Shown here piece by piece: positions 37,946-46,786 of a DNA stretch of 64,000 nucleotides. The DNA is taken from contig JADJZF010000010.1 of NCBI GenBank assembly GCA_016719395.1, forward strand, positions 62,001 through 126,000, written 5' to 3'. The DNA comes from Candidatus Amarobacter glycogenicus (GTDB lineage: Bacteria; Chloroflexota; Dehalococcoidia; Tepidiformales; Tepidiformaceae). The notes under the pieces were generated by a model that made no database searches, was not told where the DNA came from, and saw only the letters and a list, made by a program, of their open reading frames with translations. The translations under genes were made by a program, and so were the position numbers. The first letter of the stretch is position 1; the number at the start of each line of letters is the position of its first letter.

Positions 37946-38431
37946 TCAGTGCGTCTTCGGGTTGGACTTGTCCGCCGGCGTTCCTTCGTCGCCCACGGCG
38001 ATGCCCTGCGCCCCTTCCTCGTCGATCGCGATACCACGGCCACCGTCGATGTCCTGCAGGTTCTTGATGTTGGACTTGGTGTTGTTTATGGCCGACGCGG
38101 CGGGGTCCCCTGGGCCACCCGCCGCAACTCGCTGGACTCCCTCCTCGTCAATCGCGATACCACCACCGCCGCCGCTGTCTCGAAGGTTCTTGATGTTGGA
38201 GTGGCTGTTGTTTATCGCGGACGCGGCGGGATCTCCTGAACCACCACCTGCAACGCGCTGGGCGTCCTTTGTTTCCGCCTTCTTCGGTGCCGCCTGCCGT
38301 TCGAGTTCGCCCGCGTCGTCATCCAGGTCCCCGCCATCCCCGGCGGCCGTCCGATCGTTGCTCTGGTTAGATTTCGTCTTCTGCTTGAGCGCCCCCGCCT
38401 CTTCGGCGCTTGCCGTTTCCTTCTCTCCCAT
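37946..38431 (-). CDS. Acidic protein with two 42-residue tandem repeats (MGEKET family)
   Basis: 161 aa starting MGEKETASAEE; GAGGGA precedes the ATG. Residues 57-98 and 99-140 are exactly two 42-aa repeats (33 of 42 identical), each with GDPAASAINN-x-x-SNIKNL and GIAIDEEG. A partial third copy (AQGIAVGDEG) follows. The protein is Gly/Asp/Glu-rich, lacks hydrophobic segments and is likely extended. It sits directly upstream of the amidoligase-like gene and could be its peptide substrate, though nothing proves this. A 52-aa relative is encoded at 25831-25989. Confidence 0.65.
   Translation of the reverse strand: MGEKETASAEEAGALKQKTKSNQSNDRTAAGDGGDLDDDAGELERQAAPKKAETKDAQRVAGGGSGDPAASAINNSHSNIKNLRDSGGGGGIAIDEEGVQRVAAGGPGDPAASAINNTKSNIKNLQDIDGGRGIAIDEEGAQGIAVGDEGTPADKSNPKTH
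38012..38263 (-). repeat. Two 126-bp in-frame tandem repeats within the repeat protein gene
   Basis: 38138-38263 and 38012-38137 encode the two 42-residue copies. Substitutions between copies are spread out, so the duplication is not recent. Confidence 0.75.
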
Positions 38432-38475
38432 GTCGGTTCCCTCGCCTGCGTATCACCGGCAACGTAACACCGATG

Positions 38476-38700
38476 TCAAGGCGCGATACCGCCGCCCTGC
38501 TCCTGGCCGGGCTCCCCGGCCTCCCCGCGAGTGCGCCAGAGGTAGAACATCGGGACGGCCCCTCCCGTGTTCGAAAGTACCAGCGCCGCGACCCACTTGT
38601 ACTCCCGTCGCTTCCACGCGCGCCGGACGGCGATGAGTTTCCACGCCATGTCCCACACCAGGATTGGGAAGACGACCTTCTTCTTCGGTTTCGATCTCAT
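38476..38700 (-). CDS. Small membrane protein (DUF5652/PLDc_N-like)
   Basis: 74 aa. Basic N-terminus, then FPILVWDMAWKLIAV, RRAWKRREYKWVAALVLSN and GGAVPMFYLWRTRG: the two-helix pattern of the small DUF5652-type membrane proteins. Lies 10 nt after panC and 44 nt before the repeat protein, apparently in the same transcript. Confidence 0.7.
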   Translation of the reverse strand: MRSKPKKKVVFPILVWDMAWKLIAVRRAWKRREYKWVAALVLSNTGGAVPMFYLWRTRGEAGEPGQEQGGGIAP

Positions 38701-38710
38701 GCCCCCGCCC

Positions 38711-39625
38711 CTACGCCAGTTCGATGTTGTCGAGCAGCCGCGTCTTTCCGAACTTCACCACCATTGAGAGAATTGCGGGCCGCACGGCCGTTCCCTCCAG
38801 TTCCTGGAGCGATTCGTCGTCTGCCAACGACACATAGTCCAGTTCGGCGAGCGGCTCGGCGTCGATGAGCCGCGAGACCGCGGCGCGAAGCGTATCCGCA
38901 TCACGCTCACCCTCGGCCCAGCGACGGCCTGTGTCATCGAGGGCGCGCTTGAGCACCGTCGCCGCCGTCCGCTGCTCCGGGGAGAGATACACGTTACGCG
39001 AACTCATCGCGAGCCCATCCGTCTCCCGGACGATGTCGCACGGCACTACTTCCACCCCCAGGTCCAGGTCCCGCACCATTCGCTGGATCACTCTCAGCTG
39101 CTGGGCGTCCTTGCGCCCGAAGTAGGCGCGGTCGGGGCCCACGGCGTTGAACAGCTTGAGCACCACCGTCGTCACCCCTCGGAAGTGGCCGGGCCGCCTC
39201 GCACCTTCGAGCGGCCGGGTCACCTGCTCCACCTCGACGTACGTCTGGTATCCCTCCGGATACATGTCCGTGGCGCCCGGCAGGTAGACCGCATCGACCC
39301 CAGCGGCACTGAGCTGGGCCAGGTCGCGCACCTCATCGCGAGGGTACCGGGAGAAGTCCTCGTCCGGCGCGAACTGGGTGGGGTTCACGAAGATGCTCAC
39401 AACGGTGAGCAGGTTCTCGTCGATGGACCGCCGCACGAGGTCCATGTGCCCCTCGTGGAGATACCCCATCGTTGGCACGAAGCCGACACTGCCCGAGTTG
39501 GCCGCTCTCCAGCGCCGCATCGCGGCGGGCGTCGTCAGGATGACTGGAGGCACGGGGTTGAGAGGGCGGGTGTCTTCATCGAGCAGGAAGCGCGCGTCCC
39601 GCAGATTGTTCCATTGATCAGCCAT
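38711..39625 (-). CDS. panC: Pantoate--beta-alanine ligase
   Basis: 304 aa. ATP-binding motif VPTMGYLHEGHMDLVRRS with the HxGH, VSIFVNPTQFAPDEDFSRYPRD (cut: SIFVNPTQFAPDEDF), YFGRKDAQQLRVI and MSSRNVYLSPEQR. It joins pantoate and beta-alanine to give pantothenate. The N-terminus has an extra segment of about 25 residues before the usual start. Middle of the pan operon. Confidence 0.97.
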   Translation of the reverse strand: MADQWNNLRDARFLLDEDTRPLNPVPPVILTTPAAMRRWRAANSGSVGFVPTMGYLHEGHMDLVRRSIDENLLTVVSIFVNPTQFAPDEDFSRYPRDEVRDLAQLSAAGVDAVYLPGATDMYPEGYQTYVEVEQVTRPLEGARRPGHFRGVTTVVLKLFNAVGPDRAYFGRKDAQQLRVIQRMVRDLDLGVEVVPCDIVRETDGLAMSSRNVYLSPEQRTAATVLKRALDDTGRRWAEGERDADTLRAAVSRLIDAEPLAELDYVSLADDESLQELEGTAVRPAILSMVVKFGKTRLLDNIELA

Positions 39626-39682
39626 CGAGACCTCCAGAGTCCCGAGAGGCCGGAGCGTAACCGCACCCGGCCCGGTGGTCCG

Positions 39683-40522
39683 TCACGCGGGGGTGAGCTC
39701 GGAGAGCGTCGCCTCATCCATTTCGAAGCTGTGTTCCCTGGTCGGAAACTCACCGCCTTCAACGTCACCGATGTATGCGCGGACAGCTTCGCGAATGGTC
39801 TCCCCCAGGACGGCGTAACGCTTCGCGTGCTTCAGCGTGCGCCGGTCGTCATAGATGCCAAGCATATCGTGGAATACCTGGACCTGCGCGTCACAATCCG
39901 GCCCGGCGCCGATCCCGATCGTCGGGATCGTGATCCGTTCCGTCACCATTCGCGCCAACGGCGCCGGGATCGTCTCCAGCACTACCGCGAATGCCCCCGC
40001 CTCTTCCAGCGCGCGGGCATCCTGCAACAGCTTCGCCGCCGCTGCGGGCGTCTTCCCCTGCACTTTGTGGCCCCCGAACTGGTTCACGGATTGCGGCGTG
40101 AGACCCAGGTGCCCCATCACCGGGATGCCGCAATCGACCATTCGGCGGACCAGTGGCGCGACGTGGCTGCCGCCTTCAAGCTTCACCGCCGTAGCGCCAC
40201 CTTCCTGGAGGAGCCGCCCCGCGTTTCGGACTGCTTCATCGGCGTTCGCCTGGTAACTCATGAACGGCATGTCGGCCAGGATGATCGCCTTACTCGTGGC
40301 ACGGACCACCGCCCGTGTGTGATAGAGGATGTCTTCCATCGTCACCGGGACGGTGCTCTCGTAACCGAGCACCACGCTCCCGACGGAATCGCCGACAAGG
40401 ATGATCGGGATACCCGCCTGCTCGACGAGCCGGGCCGAGGGGTAGTCATAGGCCGTGATCATCGCGAACCGCTTGCCTTCGGCCTTCCACTGCTTCAACT
40501 GATGAACCGAGATGCGTCCCAT
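39683..40522 (-). CDS. panB: 3-methyl-2-oxobutanoate hydroxymethyltransferase
   Basis: 279 aa. DSVGSVVLGYESTVPVTME and ADMPFMSYQ are the metal/substrate region; EGGSHVAPLVRRMV and MGHLGLTPQSVN match the family. It makes ketopantoate from ketoisovalerate using methylene-THF. panE/ilvC-type reductase is not in the window. Confidence 0.97.
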   Translation of the reverse strand: MGRISVHQLKQWKAEGKRFAMITAYDYPSARLVEQAGIPIILVGDSVGSVVLGYESTVPVTMEDILYHTRAVVRATSKAIILADMPFMSYQANADEAVRNAGRLLQEGGATAVKLEGGSHVAPLVRRMVDCGIPVMGHLGLTPQSVNQFGGHKVQGKTPAAAAKLLQDARALEEAGAFAVVLETIPAPLARMVTERITIPTIGIGAGPDCDAQVQVFHDMLGIYDDRRTLKHAKRYAVLGETIREAVRAYIGDVEGGEFPTREHSFEMDEATLSELTPA

Positions 40523-40542
40523 TGCTGTCCCTTCCTTCGAGA

Positions 40543-40944
40543 TCAGTGCGCCAGGACGGCTTCACGCGGGTTGTGCGAAAAGCCGTCACCGGGTTCGACG
40601 TTCTTGATGCGGTTGAAGCCATCGACGAAGACTTTCTTCGGCGCGGTGGTTTGTGCTTCGGCCTCGGTGAGCTGTTGGTAGGCGATGATGATGACCGTAT
40701 CGCCGCGGTGGATCAGATGGGCGGCTGCGCCATTCACGCAGACTTCCCCGCAACCGCGCATGCCCCTGATGGCATACGTCTCGAGCCGGGCTCCGTTCGT
40801 CACGTCGACGACCGCGACCTGCTCATATGGGAGGATCCCGGCCGCTTCCATCAGGTCCGGGTCCAGGGTGATCGAACCTTCGTAGTCGAGGTTCGCCTCA
40901 GTGACGGTTGCCCGGTGGATCTTCCCGGACATCATCGTTCGCAT
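40543..40944 (-). CDS. panD: Aspartate 1-decarboxylase
   Basis: 133 aa (Met at 40944; a second Met is 3-4 codons later). YEGSITLDPDLM contains the Gly-Ser self-cleavage site that generates the pyruvoyl cofactor; CGEVCVNGAAAHL and RGDTVIIIAYQ are conserved. It yields beta-alanine for PanC. First gene of the operon. A hairpin with T-rich tail precedes it. Confidence 0.96.
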   Translation of the reverse strand: MRTMMSGKIHRATVTEANLDYEGSITLDPDLMEAAGILPYEQVAVVDVTNGARLETYAIRGMRGCGEVCVNGAAAHLIHRGDTVIIIAYQQLTEAEAQTTAPKKVFVDGFNRIKNVEPGDGFSHNPREAVLAH

Positions 40945-40972
40945 TGCCGCGTTGCCCCTGAGAATGCCCCGG

Positions 40973-41002
40973 AAACACAAATCCCCGCCTCAATGAGCGG
41001 GG
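40973..41002 (-). terminator. GC-rich hairpin upstream of panD
   Basis: CCCCGC / GCGGGG with an 8-nt loop, followed on the minus strand by ATTTGTGTTT. Located about 29 nt before the panD start. Either the 3' end of an upstream small transcript or an attenuator of the pan operon. Confidence 0.4.
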
Positions 41003-41371
41003 TTCGGGAGGGGAGCGACGATGGCGCCAGGTAGCGCCTCAAGGGCTCCTTGCCTATCCGTACCGGCCACTCGGGTCCAGGCGGACGATGGGTGAAGACC
41101 GAACCATTCAAGCTCGACTTCCTTGCGGATAGCCGGCAAGCGGATCGTTGAGCTTCCGCGACCGGATGTCAACGAATTGGGTGAAATCGGTGCAAAGGCC
41201 GTTTAAACACTGATGTTTAACTTCCGGGCCGTTCGTCGCGGGGCCCAGGATAGAGTGGCCACTGCGCTTCGCGAGATCGCATATCGACCTGCCTTCTGGC
41301 TCGGAACGGCTGTAGTTCGCCCGGTCTTGACTGGCGCCAGAGCCGCTCGGAGTGCGGCGCATCGCAACGTC
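41003..41371. other. Non-coding stretch upstream of panD
   Basis: No ORF with convincing coding features on either strand. It contains short AT-richer pieces (around 41180-41220, ACACTGATGTTTAA) that could hold the pan promoter. No tRNA or known RNA motif was recognised. The hairpin at its left end leaves room for a small RNA. Confidence 0.5.
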
Positions 41372-41905
41372 TCAGGACTTGGACGCTGGCTGGCTGGACT
41401 TCTTCCATTCGTCTGGCATCGGGATCACCAGCCACGTGCCTTCGCAAACCACGTAGGGCGTCCCCGCTTCATCGAACAGTCCGGCGGCGCCAAACATCTT
41501 CCGCCCTTCTATCCCGTCGGGGGTACCCAAAACCCGGTATGCCCTGCCGTCCAGCGGTGCGGGCCTGAGCAGGTAGTAGTCGAGCGACCCCGTGATGTAG
41601 GCCTTGTCCTCGGCCGACAGCCGCTTCTGGAAGTCGCGGTCGGCACTGAAGCAGATCCCGGTCGAGCAGTCCGTCGCGGCCACCGCGATCGGCCAGGCGA
41701 GGTGGCCTTCGGCATCCCGGTGACTGGCTTCTGCCACGAACGGCGAGGCGATGACGTCGGGAGCGACTCGCCAGCCCGGGAGGAACAGTCCGCCGAGGTC
41801 TCGCGGCCGCGAACAGCCGTAGCAAGTCGGTTCCACCCAGTTTGGGTCCGGATCCTCATCCGCGATCGACTTACCCTGGCACTCCGCTCCGCTCACTGCG
41901 GCCAT
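41372..41905 (-). CDS. Hotdog-fold thioesterase-like protein with extended N-terminus
   Basis: 177 aa. The core resembles PaaI-type thioesterases: YGCSRPRDLGGLF, ITGSLDYYLLRPAPLDGRAYR (cut: SLDYYLLRPAPLDGRAY), EGRKMFGAAGLFDEAGTPYVV. The catalytic-loop region usually reading HGG is not recognisable here, so activity is uncertain. The sequence upstream of ATG 41905 stays open for about 37 codons without a start. Confidence 0.6.
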   Translation of the reverse strand: MAAVSGAECQGKSIADEDPDPNWVEPTCYGCSRPRDLGGLFLPGWRVAPDVIASPFVAEASHRDAEGHLAWPIAVAATDCSTGICFSADRDFQKRLSAEDKAYITGSLDYYLLRPAPLDGRAYRVLGTPDGIEGRKMFGAAGLFDEAGTPYVVCEGTWLVIPMPDEWKKSSQPASKS

Positions 41906-42354
41906 GCGCGCGACGGCTTGGCGGAGGCGTTCGAGAGGCCCTGGACTGTGAGAGGTTCGCCAGTCTCGACCGTGCCGGTGACCGCTGGCACCTCCCCGTC
42001 GAGGATCTGCACGCTGCCGTTACCGCCATCCTAGGCTACCGACGCATCCAGCGGTGCGTTCAGCGGCACCGGTCGCTGGAGTCGTCCTGTTATGCGGCGT
42101 AACGGCGCGCCCGGTGCGGCGCTGTTCCGCTGCGCAACGCAACCGAGCGCGGCCACCGCGGCCCCTCCCTGCGCCCGCCCCTTGGGGCCTTGCAGCACTT
42201 CCGGGAATCGAAGGGCCGGGGCGCCGGGGCCACCGCCGACCGTTCGGACGAGACTGCCAGGATCACAAAGGGCACAGACGTGCATCGCTCGATTCTCCCC
42301 ACGAATATTCGAGCGGCATAATACGGAACCGCCGGGCCGTCGGAAACGCCAGAC
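41906..42354. other. 449-bp stretch without a secure gene
   Basis: GC-rich. A minus-strand ORF of 84 codons (42031-42285) starts with MHVCALCDPG, has GGGGAGA upstream and a TATTAT box just beyond, but the rest looks like random GC-rich sequence, so it is not called. A 7-bp inverted repeat (CGCTCGA/TCGAGCG, 42286-42315) overlaps that putative start. No known RNA motif recognised. Confidence 0.4.
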
Positions 42355-42774
42355 CTAGCGCGGCTTCATCGCCTCGTCCCAGAAGTCCCGCCGCAGCAGC
42401 TCCAGCGAAAGCCCAAGCGGGTTCTTCGGATGCATCCACGCGATGTCATCCTCGCCGCCGCCCTGGCTGCCGGTCATTCGACCGCCCGCAGCATCGATCG
42501 AGTCCGACGCCCCGTGAACGTCCGGGACGGTGAAACCGATCGAATCGATCCCTTCCCCTCGCTTCTCGATGAGCTGCGCGAGTGGGCTATCGGGGCTCGC
42601 GGGCGCGATGATCTCCATCACCAGCCCGCCCAGTTGGACCATCGCCATCTGTCCGAACGAGATCGGCGCGCTGGCCCGGAGTACCTTCGCCCCGAGGACA
42701 CCGGTCGCGTAGTCCACAGCCGCGTCCAGGTCGCGGACGCGCAGGTTGATCTTGGCGAAAGCCATTTCGGTCAT
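42355..42774 (-). CDS. VOC (glyoxalase/epimerase) family protein
   Basis: 139 aa from ATG 42774, because GGAGG lies 6 nt upstream of it; the ATG at 42780 would sit directly on the ribosome site. VOC features: KINLRVRDLDAAVDYATGVLG, cut here as LRVRDLDAAVDYATGVLG, VQLGGLVMEIIAP, DSIGFTVPDVHGA. Fold allows metal-dependent epimerase, lyase or dioxygenase chemistry; methylmalonyl-CoA epimerase-like is one option. Confidence 0.82.
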   Translation of the reverse strand: MTEMAFAKINLRVRDLDAAVDYATGVLGAKVLRASAPISFGQMAMVQLGGLVMEIIAPASPDSPLAQLIEKRGEGIDSIGFTVPDVHGASDSIDAAGGRMTGSQGGGEDDIAWMHPKNPLGLSLELLRRDFWDEAMKPR

Positions 42775-42808
42775 GAACATCCTCCGGGATGGGGACTCTG
42801 ACCGAATG

Positions 42809-43498
42809 CTACGGGATCGCCAGCGTCACGTTCACCGGCGCGCCTGGGCTGTCGCCCACGGTGTGTCCCGTTGCGTAGTACGCACCATTGTAGACGACCG
42901 AAATGGCCGCCCCGACGCGGTTGGCGCAGCCTTCTGGCCCGGCGAAGTAGTCCACGCGGTAGCCGCCGGCAGCCGTCGTAGGGCGCGTCGGGCCGACCAC
43001 GCCGTCGAACGCGAGGCTCACGGCAGTGTTCGCCGGCGCCGGCGCCCCGCCGATCGTGAAGATGCCTATCACGCTGTTCGGCGGTGAATTCGAACTGCTG
43101 TTCGGGCAGTAGTCACCCCCTGCCACCACGGGCGGCGGTGTCGGCTCGGGCGTGGCTGTCGGCTCCGGTGCAGGCGCTCCCGTGCCTCCTCCACCGCCGG
43201 TGTTCGTGTCTGTGGCCGGCCGGGTCGTCGCCGTGGGGCTGGGAGAAGCCGTCTCGGTCACGGTCGGCGATGCCGTCGCGCTCGGTGAGGGCGTCGCCGT
43301 CCGCGTCGGGCTTGGAGTCGTAGCAGGCCGCGCCGTCGGACTTGGCTCGTCTCCGGCGTCCGCGGTCCGGGATCCGCCACCGTCACCCGTCAGGAACCAG
43401 ATCCCACCGCCCGCCATAGCCATGCCGAGGATGCCCAGGAGCGCCCAGCCCATCGCCTGGCGTGCAGGGGTGCGGAAAAACGACTGAATCCAGCTCAT
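42809..43498 (-). CDS. Membrane-anchored protein with Ser/Thr/Pro stalk and small C-terminal domain
   Basis: 229 aa: a short basic N-terminus, one transmembrane helix (about 15-36), a Ser/Thr/Pro-rich stalk (about 50-120) and a C-terminal beta-rich domain (GIFTIGGAPAPANTAVSLAF, then GYRVDYFAGPEGCANR). The domain resembles a small Ig-like or carrier-type fold, as in the 58237-59085 protein. Surface role likely; function unknown. Confidence 0.6.
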   Translation of the reverse strand: MSWIQSFFRTPARQAMGWALLGILGMAMAGGGIWFLTGDGGGSRTADAGDEPSPTARPATTPSPTRTATPSPSATASPTVTETASPSPTATTRPATDTNTGGGGGTGAPAPEPTATPEPTPPPVVAGGDYCPNSSSNSPPNSVIGIFTIGGAPAPANTAVSLAFDGVVGPTRPTTAAGGYRVDYFAGPEGCANRVGAAISVVYNGAYYATGHTVGDSPGAPVNVTLAIP

Positions 43499-43571
43499 CG
43501 CGAACTAATGTACTGGCAGTCCGCCATTCGGTCGCCATCGTGCCAAAACTCGCGGTTAAGCATCCGCACGG

Positions 43572-44627
43572 CTAGACCAGCCAGTGGTCGATCGGCTTCG
43601 CGTAGTCGCTCCGGAACGGCAACCAGGTGCGCCGCCCCGTCCTCGCGGATTCATACGCTGCGCAGACGATCTCCAGTACCTTTCGGCCGTCTTCCCCGCT
43701 CGAACGCAGCTCGGTCTTGCCTGCCACCACATCGGCGAAGTGCTGCAGCTCCTGCGGAAACCCGAACTGCCAGGCCTCCTCGTACATGGGGTACTGCCAC
43801 CCCGGCTGGCCCGCCGCGCTGCCTGCCGCTTCTTCATCGGCCGCGGTGTACATCGAGATCGCCGGTCCGCGTTCGAGGTTCGCCACGAGCCGTCCCTTCG
43901 GGCCGTACACCTCGAGGTAATCGTTGCCGCCCGGCATCGCCCAGGAGTTCTCCGCGATACCCATCGCACCATCGGGAAAGTGCAGGATGACGGTCGAGTG
44001 ATCTTCGCCCATCCCCTTTTCGGCGTGCGCGTAACGGCCCATTGTCGCCGTCACTGCCTCGGGCCAGCCGCCCATGATCCAGCAGATTGCGCTGATGCTG
44101 TGGCAGCCCATGTCCATCATCACGCCGCCCCCGGCGCGCGAGACATCCCAGAACCATGGAGAGTATGGCCCGCCATGGCACTGTGCCTGCTTCACCAGGA
44201 ACGGAGTCCCCACCCGGCCGCGCGCCGTCAGCTCCTTCACACGCTGGTACATGGGCACGAAAAGCAGGTTCTCGGCGTACATCAAGGTCGTGCCGTGGTG
44301 CCGGCAGGCTTCGACCATCGCATCTGCCTGGGCGAGGCTCATCGCGAGCGGCTTTTCGCAAAGCACGTGCTTCCCGTTGTTGGCAGCCGTAATCGTCATC
44401 AGGGCGTGGAGGTCGTTCGGCGCTGCAATCGCGACCGCGTCGATCGGCCCGTTCGCGACCATTTCGCGCCAATCGGCGTAATGCGCGCCGATCCCCCATC
44501 GCCCGGCGAACTGCTCCGCCGTGTTTGGCGAGGCGACCGCGGTCACTTCAATGCCGTCTACCTGCCCGAGGGAATGGCAGTAGAGATTGCCGATGAACTG
44601 GGAACCGATGAGTCCGAGGCGGAGCAT
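43572..44627 (-). CDS. Gfo/Idh/MocA-family oxidoreductase
   Basis: 351 aa from ATG 44627. NAD(P)-binding GLIGSQFIGNLYCHSL, IAAPNDLHALMTI, HVLCEKPLAMSLAQADAMV (EKP motif), and the substrate domain (GGVMMDMGCHSISAICW). Reaction unknown: sugar or inositol-like polyol substrates are usual. Followed, 17 nt earlier in the transcript, by the MFS gene, so probably one transport/oxidation unit. Confidence 0.93.
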   Translation of the reverse strand: MLRLGLIGSQFIGNLYCHSLGQVDGIEVTAVASPNTAEQFAGRWGIGAHYADWREMVANGPIDAVAIAAPNDLHALMTITAANNGKHVLCEKPLAMSLAQADAMVEACRHHGTTLMYAENLLFVPMYQRVKELTARGRVGTPFLVKQAQCHGGPYSPWFWDVSRAGGGVMMDMGCHSISAICWIMGGWPEAVTATMGRYAHAEKGMGEDHSTVILHFPDGAMGIAENSWAMPGGNDYLEVYGPKGRLVANLERGPAISMYTAADEEAAGSAAGQPGWQYPMYEEAWQFGFPQELQHFADVVAGKTELRSSGEDGRKVLEIVCAAYESARTGRRTWLPFRSDYAKPIDHWLV

Positions 44628-44644
44628 TCCGCGATTGTGGCTGC

Positions 44645-45976
44645 CTAAGAAGGTGCTGTCGATTCGCGCGCCGGTACCAACCCGCCGGCTCGCATCGGCT
44701 TCTTGATGAACAGCAGTAGGACCGCTGCGGCCAGGTTCATCCCCGCGACGGCGAGCAGCGCGCCGTCGTAGTCGCCGACGCGGTCCACGTACATCGAGAC
44801 CAGCAGGGGGGCGCCCGCCCCCAGGAAGAGTGAGAACGGCAGCCCAGCGCTGCGCACCGAGCCGAGGTGGCGTCTGCCGAAGAATGTTGCCCAGATCAGT
44901 TCCTGCAATGGGATCATTCCGCCCCAACCGAACCCCAGGAGGAGAAACCCTCCCCAGATGATAGGGTCGTTATGGGCCTTCACGGAGGTCGTGATGACGA
45001 TCAGCGAGACACCGGTGATGACCGCACTGATCGAGGCAAGCCGCTTTGGGTCCGTCTTGTCCATCAACAGCCCCCAGAACGGCTTGGAGATCAGCGCGGG
45101 GATGGACGCGAGGGTGATCATGAACGCCGCCGTCGAGCGGCTGTACTCCGCGTCAGTCATGAACGGGATCGTGTGCAACAGCATGACGCCGATGGTTAGA
45201 CCGAACATCCCGAACGCGAAGACCAGCATGTAGAACGAAACGGTCCGCAGGGCCTCTTGCCGCGTCAGCGATGACGCGAAGTCCGCGGTGGCTTTCATCC
45301 CCCCACCGGATGCCACGTCCTCCGGCGACTTCCCATCCGGGTGGAGCCCGTAGTCTTCCGGGGCGCGCCGCATCACCATCGATATCGGAATGATCAGCAC
45401 AGCCGCACCGATGCCCATCCAGCGCCAGCCCCAGCGCCAGCCCCATTCATCGATCACGGCCGTCATCACGGGAGTCAGGAGCACCCCGGCGAAGGAAACG
45501 CCCATCGAAGCCAGTGCCACTGCGAGGCCGCGTTTCTCGACGAACCATTTGGAAAGTGTCACGTTAACGACGAGGTTCCCGATCATCGCCGCGCCGATCG
45601 TCATCGCCATCCCGTTCAGGGCGATCCACTGCCACAACGACTGCACATAGCTCATGGAGAAGAGCGATGTCGACAGGATCACGATGCCAACCAGCATCAA
45701 CTTCCGGCCGCCGTTGCGGTCCACATGTCCACCGATGAAGAAGCCCGTGAACGCCATGATCACCTGGGCTAGCGTCCGCGACAGCGTGAATTCCGATCGG
45801 GTCCAGTCCAGTTCCGTCGTCATCGGCTTCAGAAACGCGCCGACGACGTAGTTCTGCGAGCCAACGGCGACGAATTGGGCGACGAACGCAGCGCCGATCA
45901 GCCAGTACCCGTAATAGATACGGCGCGAGGCGTTTTCTGCACTCGCCCCGCCCGCAGACGCTATTTCATGCCCCAT
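44645..45976 (-). CDS. MFS transporter
   Basis: 443 aa with about 12 transmembrane segments. MFS signature GGHVDRNGGRKLMLVG (loop 2-3) and the symmetric MDKTDPKRLASISAV in the second half. Resembles the oxalate/formate or monocarboxylate branch; substrate uncertain. Upstream partner of the oxidoreductase gene. Confidence 0.92.
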   Translation of the reverse strand: MGHEIASAGGASAENASRRIYYGYWLIGAAFVAQFVAVGSQNYVVGAFLKPMTTELDWTRSEFTLSRTLAQVIMAFTGFFIGGHVDRNGGRKLMLVGIVILSTSLFSMSYVQSLWQWIALNGMAMTIGAAMIGNLVVNVTLSKWFVEKRGLAVALASMGVSFAGVLLTPVMTAVIDEWGWRWGWRWMGIGAAVLIIPISMVMRRAPEDYGLHPDGKSPEDVASGGGMKATADFASSLTRQEALRTVSFYMLVFAFGMFGLTIGVMLLHTIPFMTDAEYSRSTAAFMITLASIPALISKPFWGLLMDKTDPKRLASISAVITGVSLIVITTSVKAHNDPIIWGGFLLLGFGWGGMIPLQELIWATFFGRRHLGSVRSAGLPFSLFLGAGAPLLVSMYVDRVGDYDGALLAVAGMNLAAAVLLLFIKKPMRAGGLVPARESTAPS

Positions 45977-46043
45977 GAATCGTTACCCACTGATGAAGTG
46001 CTTGCCCGAGTCTACACGCGCGCCATCACTGCGCTATCGTCGC

Positions 46044-46727
46044 TCAACCCAGCAGGATCTTCAGCACCTCTGGTGTGTTCCCAAGGTCGGCAAGTGCAAA
46101 CTCTGCGCCTGCTTCGCGCAGCTGTTCCGGCGAGTACCGGCCGGTGCCTACGCCCAGCGCTCGCGCCCCCGCCAGGTGCGCTGCGTCGATATCGAGCGGG
46201 GTGTCGCCAAGCACGATCACCCCGGCACTGCCGGCCGCCAATCCGAACTTTGTCTCCAACTCGGCAATGCCGTCGCGCACCAGTTCAGCGCGGACGGTAT
46301 GCCGGTCTCCGAATCCTCCGCCCGCGAAGTGCTCCCAGAGGCCGAAGTGCCGGAGCTTGTGCGCCGCTCCCCGCCGAAGGTTTCCTGTCGCCAGCCCGAC
46401 CACCGCATCCTCGTCCGCGAGCGCGCCAAGCAATTCGCGGACGCCCGGGAGCACGACCCCACCCTTCTCCGCGAGACGGCCCGGGAGATGGTCGAGATAA
46501 CTCTCCGCGATCCGCTCGAAATGTGAACTCAGGTCTCTTCCACCAAGCCCGTGACGTTCGAGGCACTCGTTGAAGATGCCATGGTCGGTCCGGCCGTCGA
46601 ACACCATCCCTTCGGTCGCTTGCTCGATTCCGAACTGCTGGCGAAACGCCGCATCCATCGCTCCGCGGCCCGCGCCGTCGGTGCGTACCATCGTCATATC
46701 GATGTCGAAGAGGAGTATCCGGGGCAT
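46044..46727 (-). CDS. HAD-superfamily hydrolase (phosphoglycolate-phosphatase-like)
   Basis: 227 aa from ATG 46727. Motif I FDIDMTMVRTDG (nucleophile D then D), motif III/IV GDTPLDIDAAHLAGA, and a cap region. Close to phosphatases that hydrolyse phosphoglycolate or similar small substrates. Divergent from the epimerase gene. Confidence 0.9.
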   Translation of the reverse strand: MPRILLFDIDMTMVRTDGAGRGAMDAAFRQQFGIEQATEGMVFDGRTDHGIFNECLERHGLGGRDLSSHFERIAESYLDHLPGRLAEKGGVVLPGVRELLGALADEDAVVGLATGNLRRGAAHKLRHFGLWEHFAGGGFGDRHTVRAELVRDGIAELETKFGLAAGSAGVIVLGDTPLDIDAAHLAGARALGVGTGRYSPEQLREAGAEFALADLGNTPEVLKILLG

Positions 46728-46786
46728 GCATCCAGTGTAACCCGGCACTTGTCCCAGGCATCGCTCGGCGCGCACGATTCGCTCCG

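Noticed and set aside
41003..41371. Possible small RNA or tRNA upstream of panD
   Set aside because: No cloverleaf, T-loop motif or known RNA signature; only a weak terminator-like hairpin.
42031..42285. 84-codon minus-strand ORF starting MHVCALCDPG
   Set aside because: Has a ribosome-site-like GGGGAGA and a TATTAT box, but the protein looks random and lies in a GC-rich gap.
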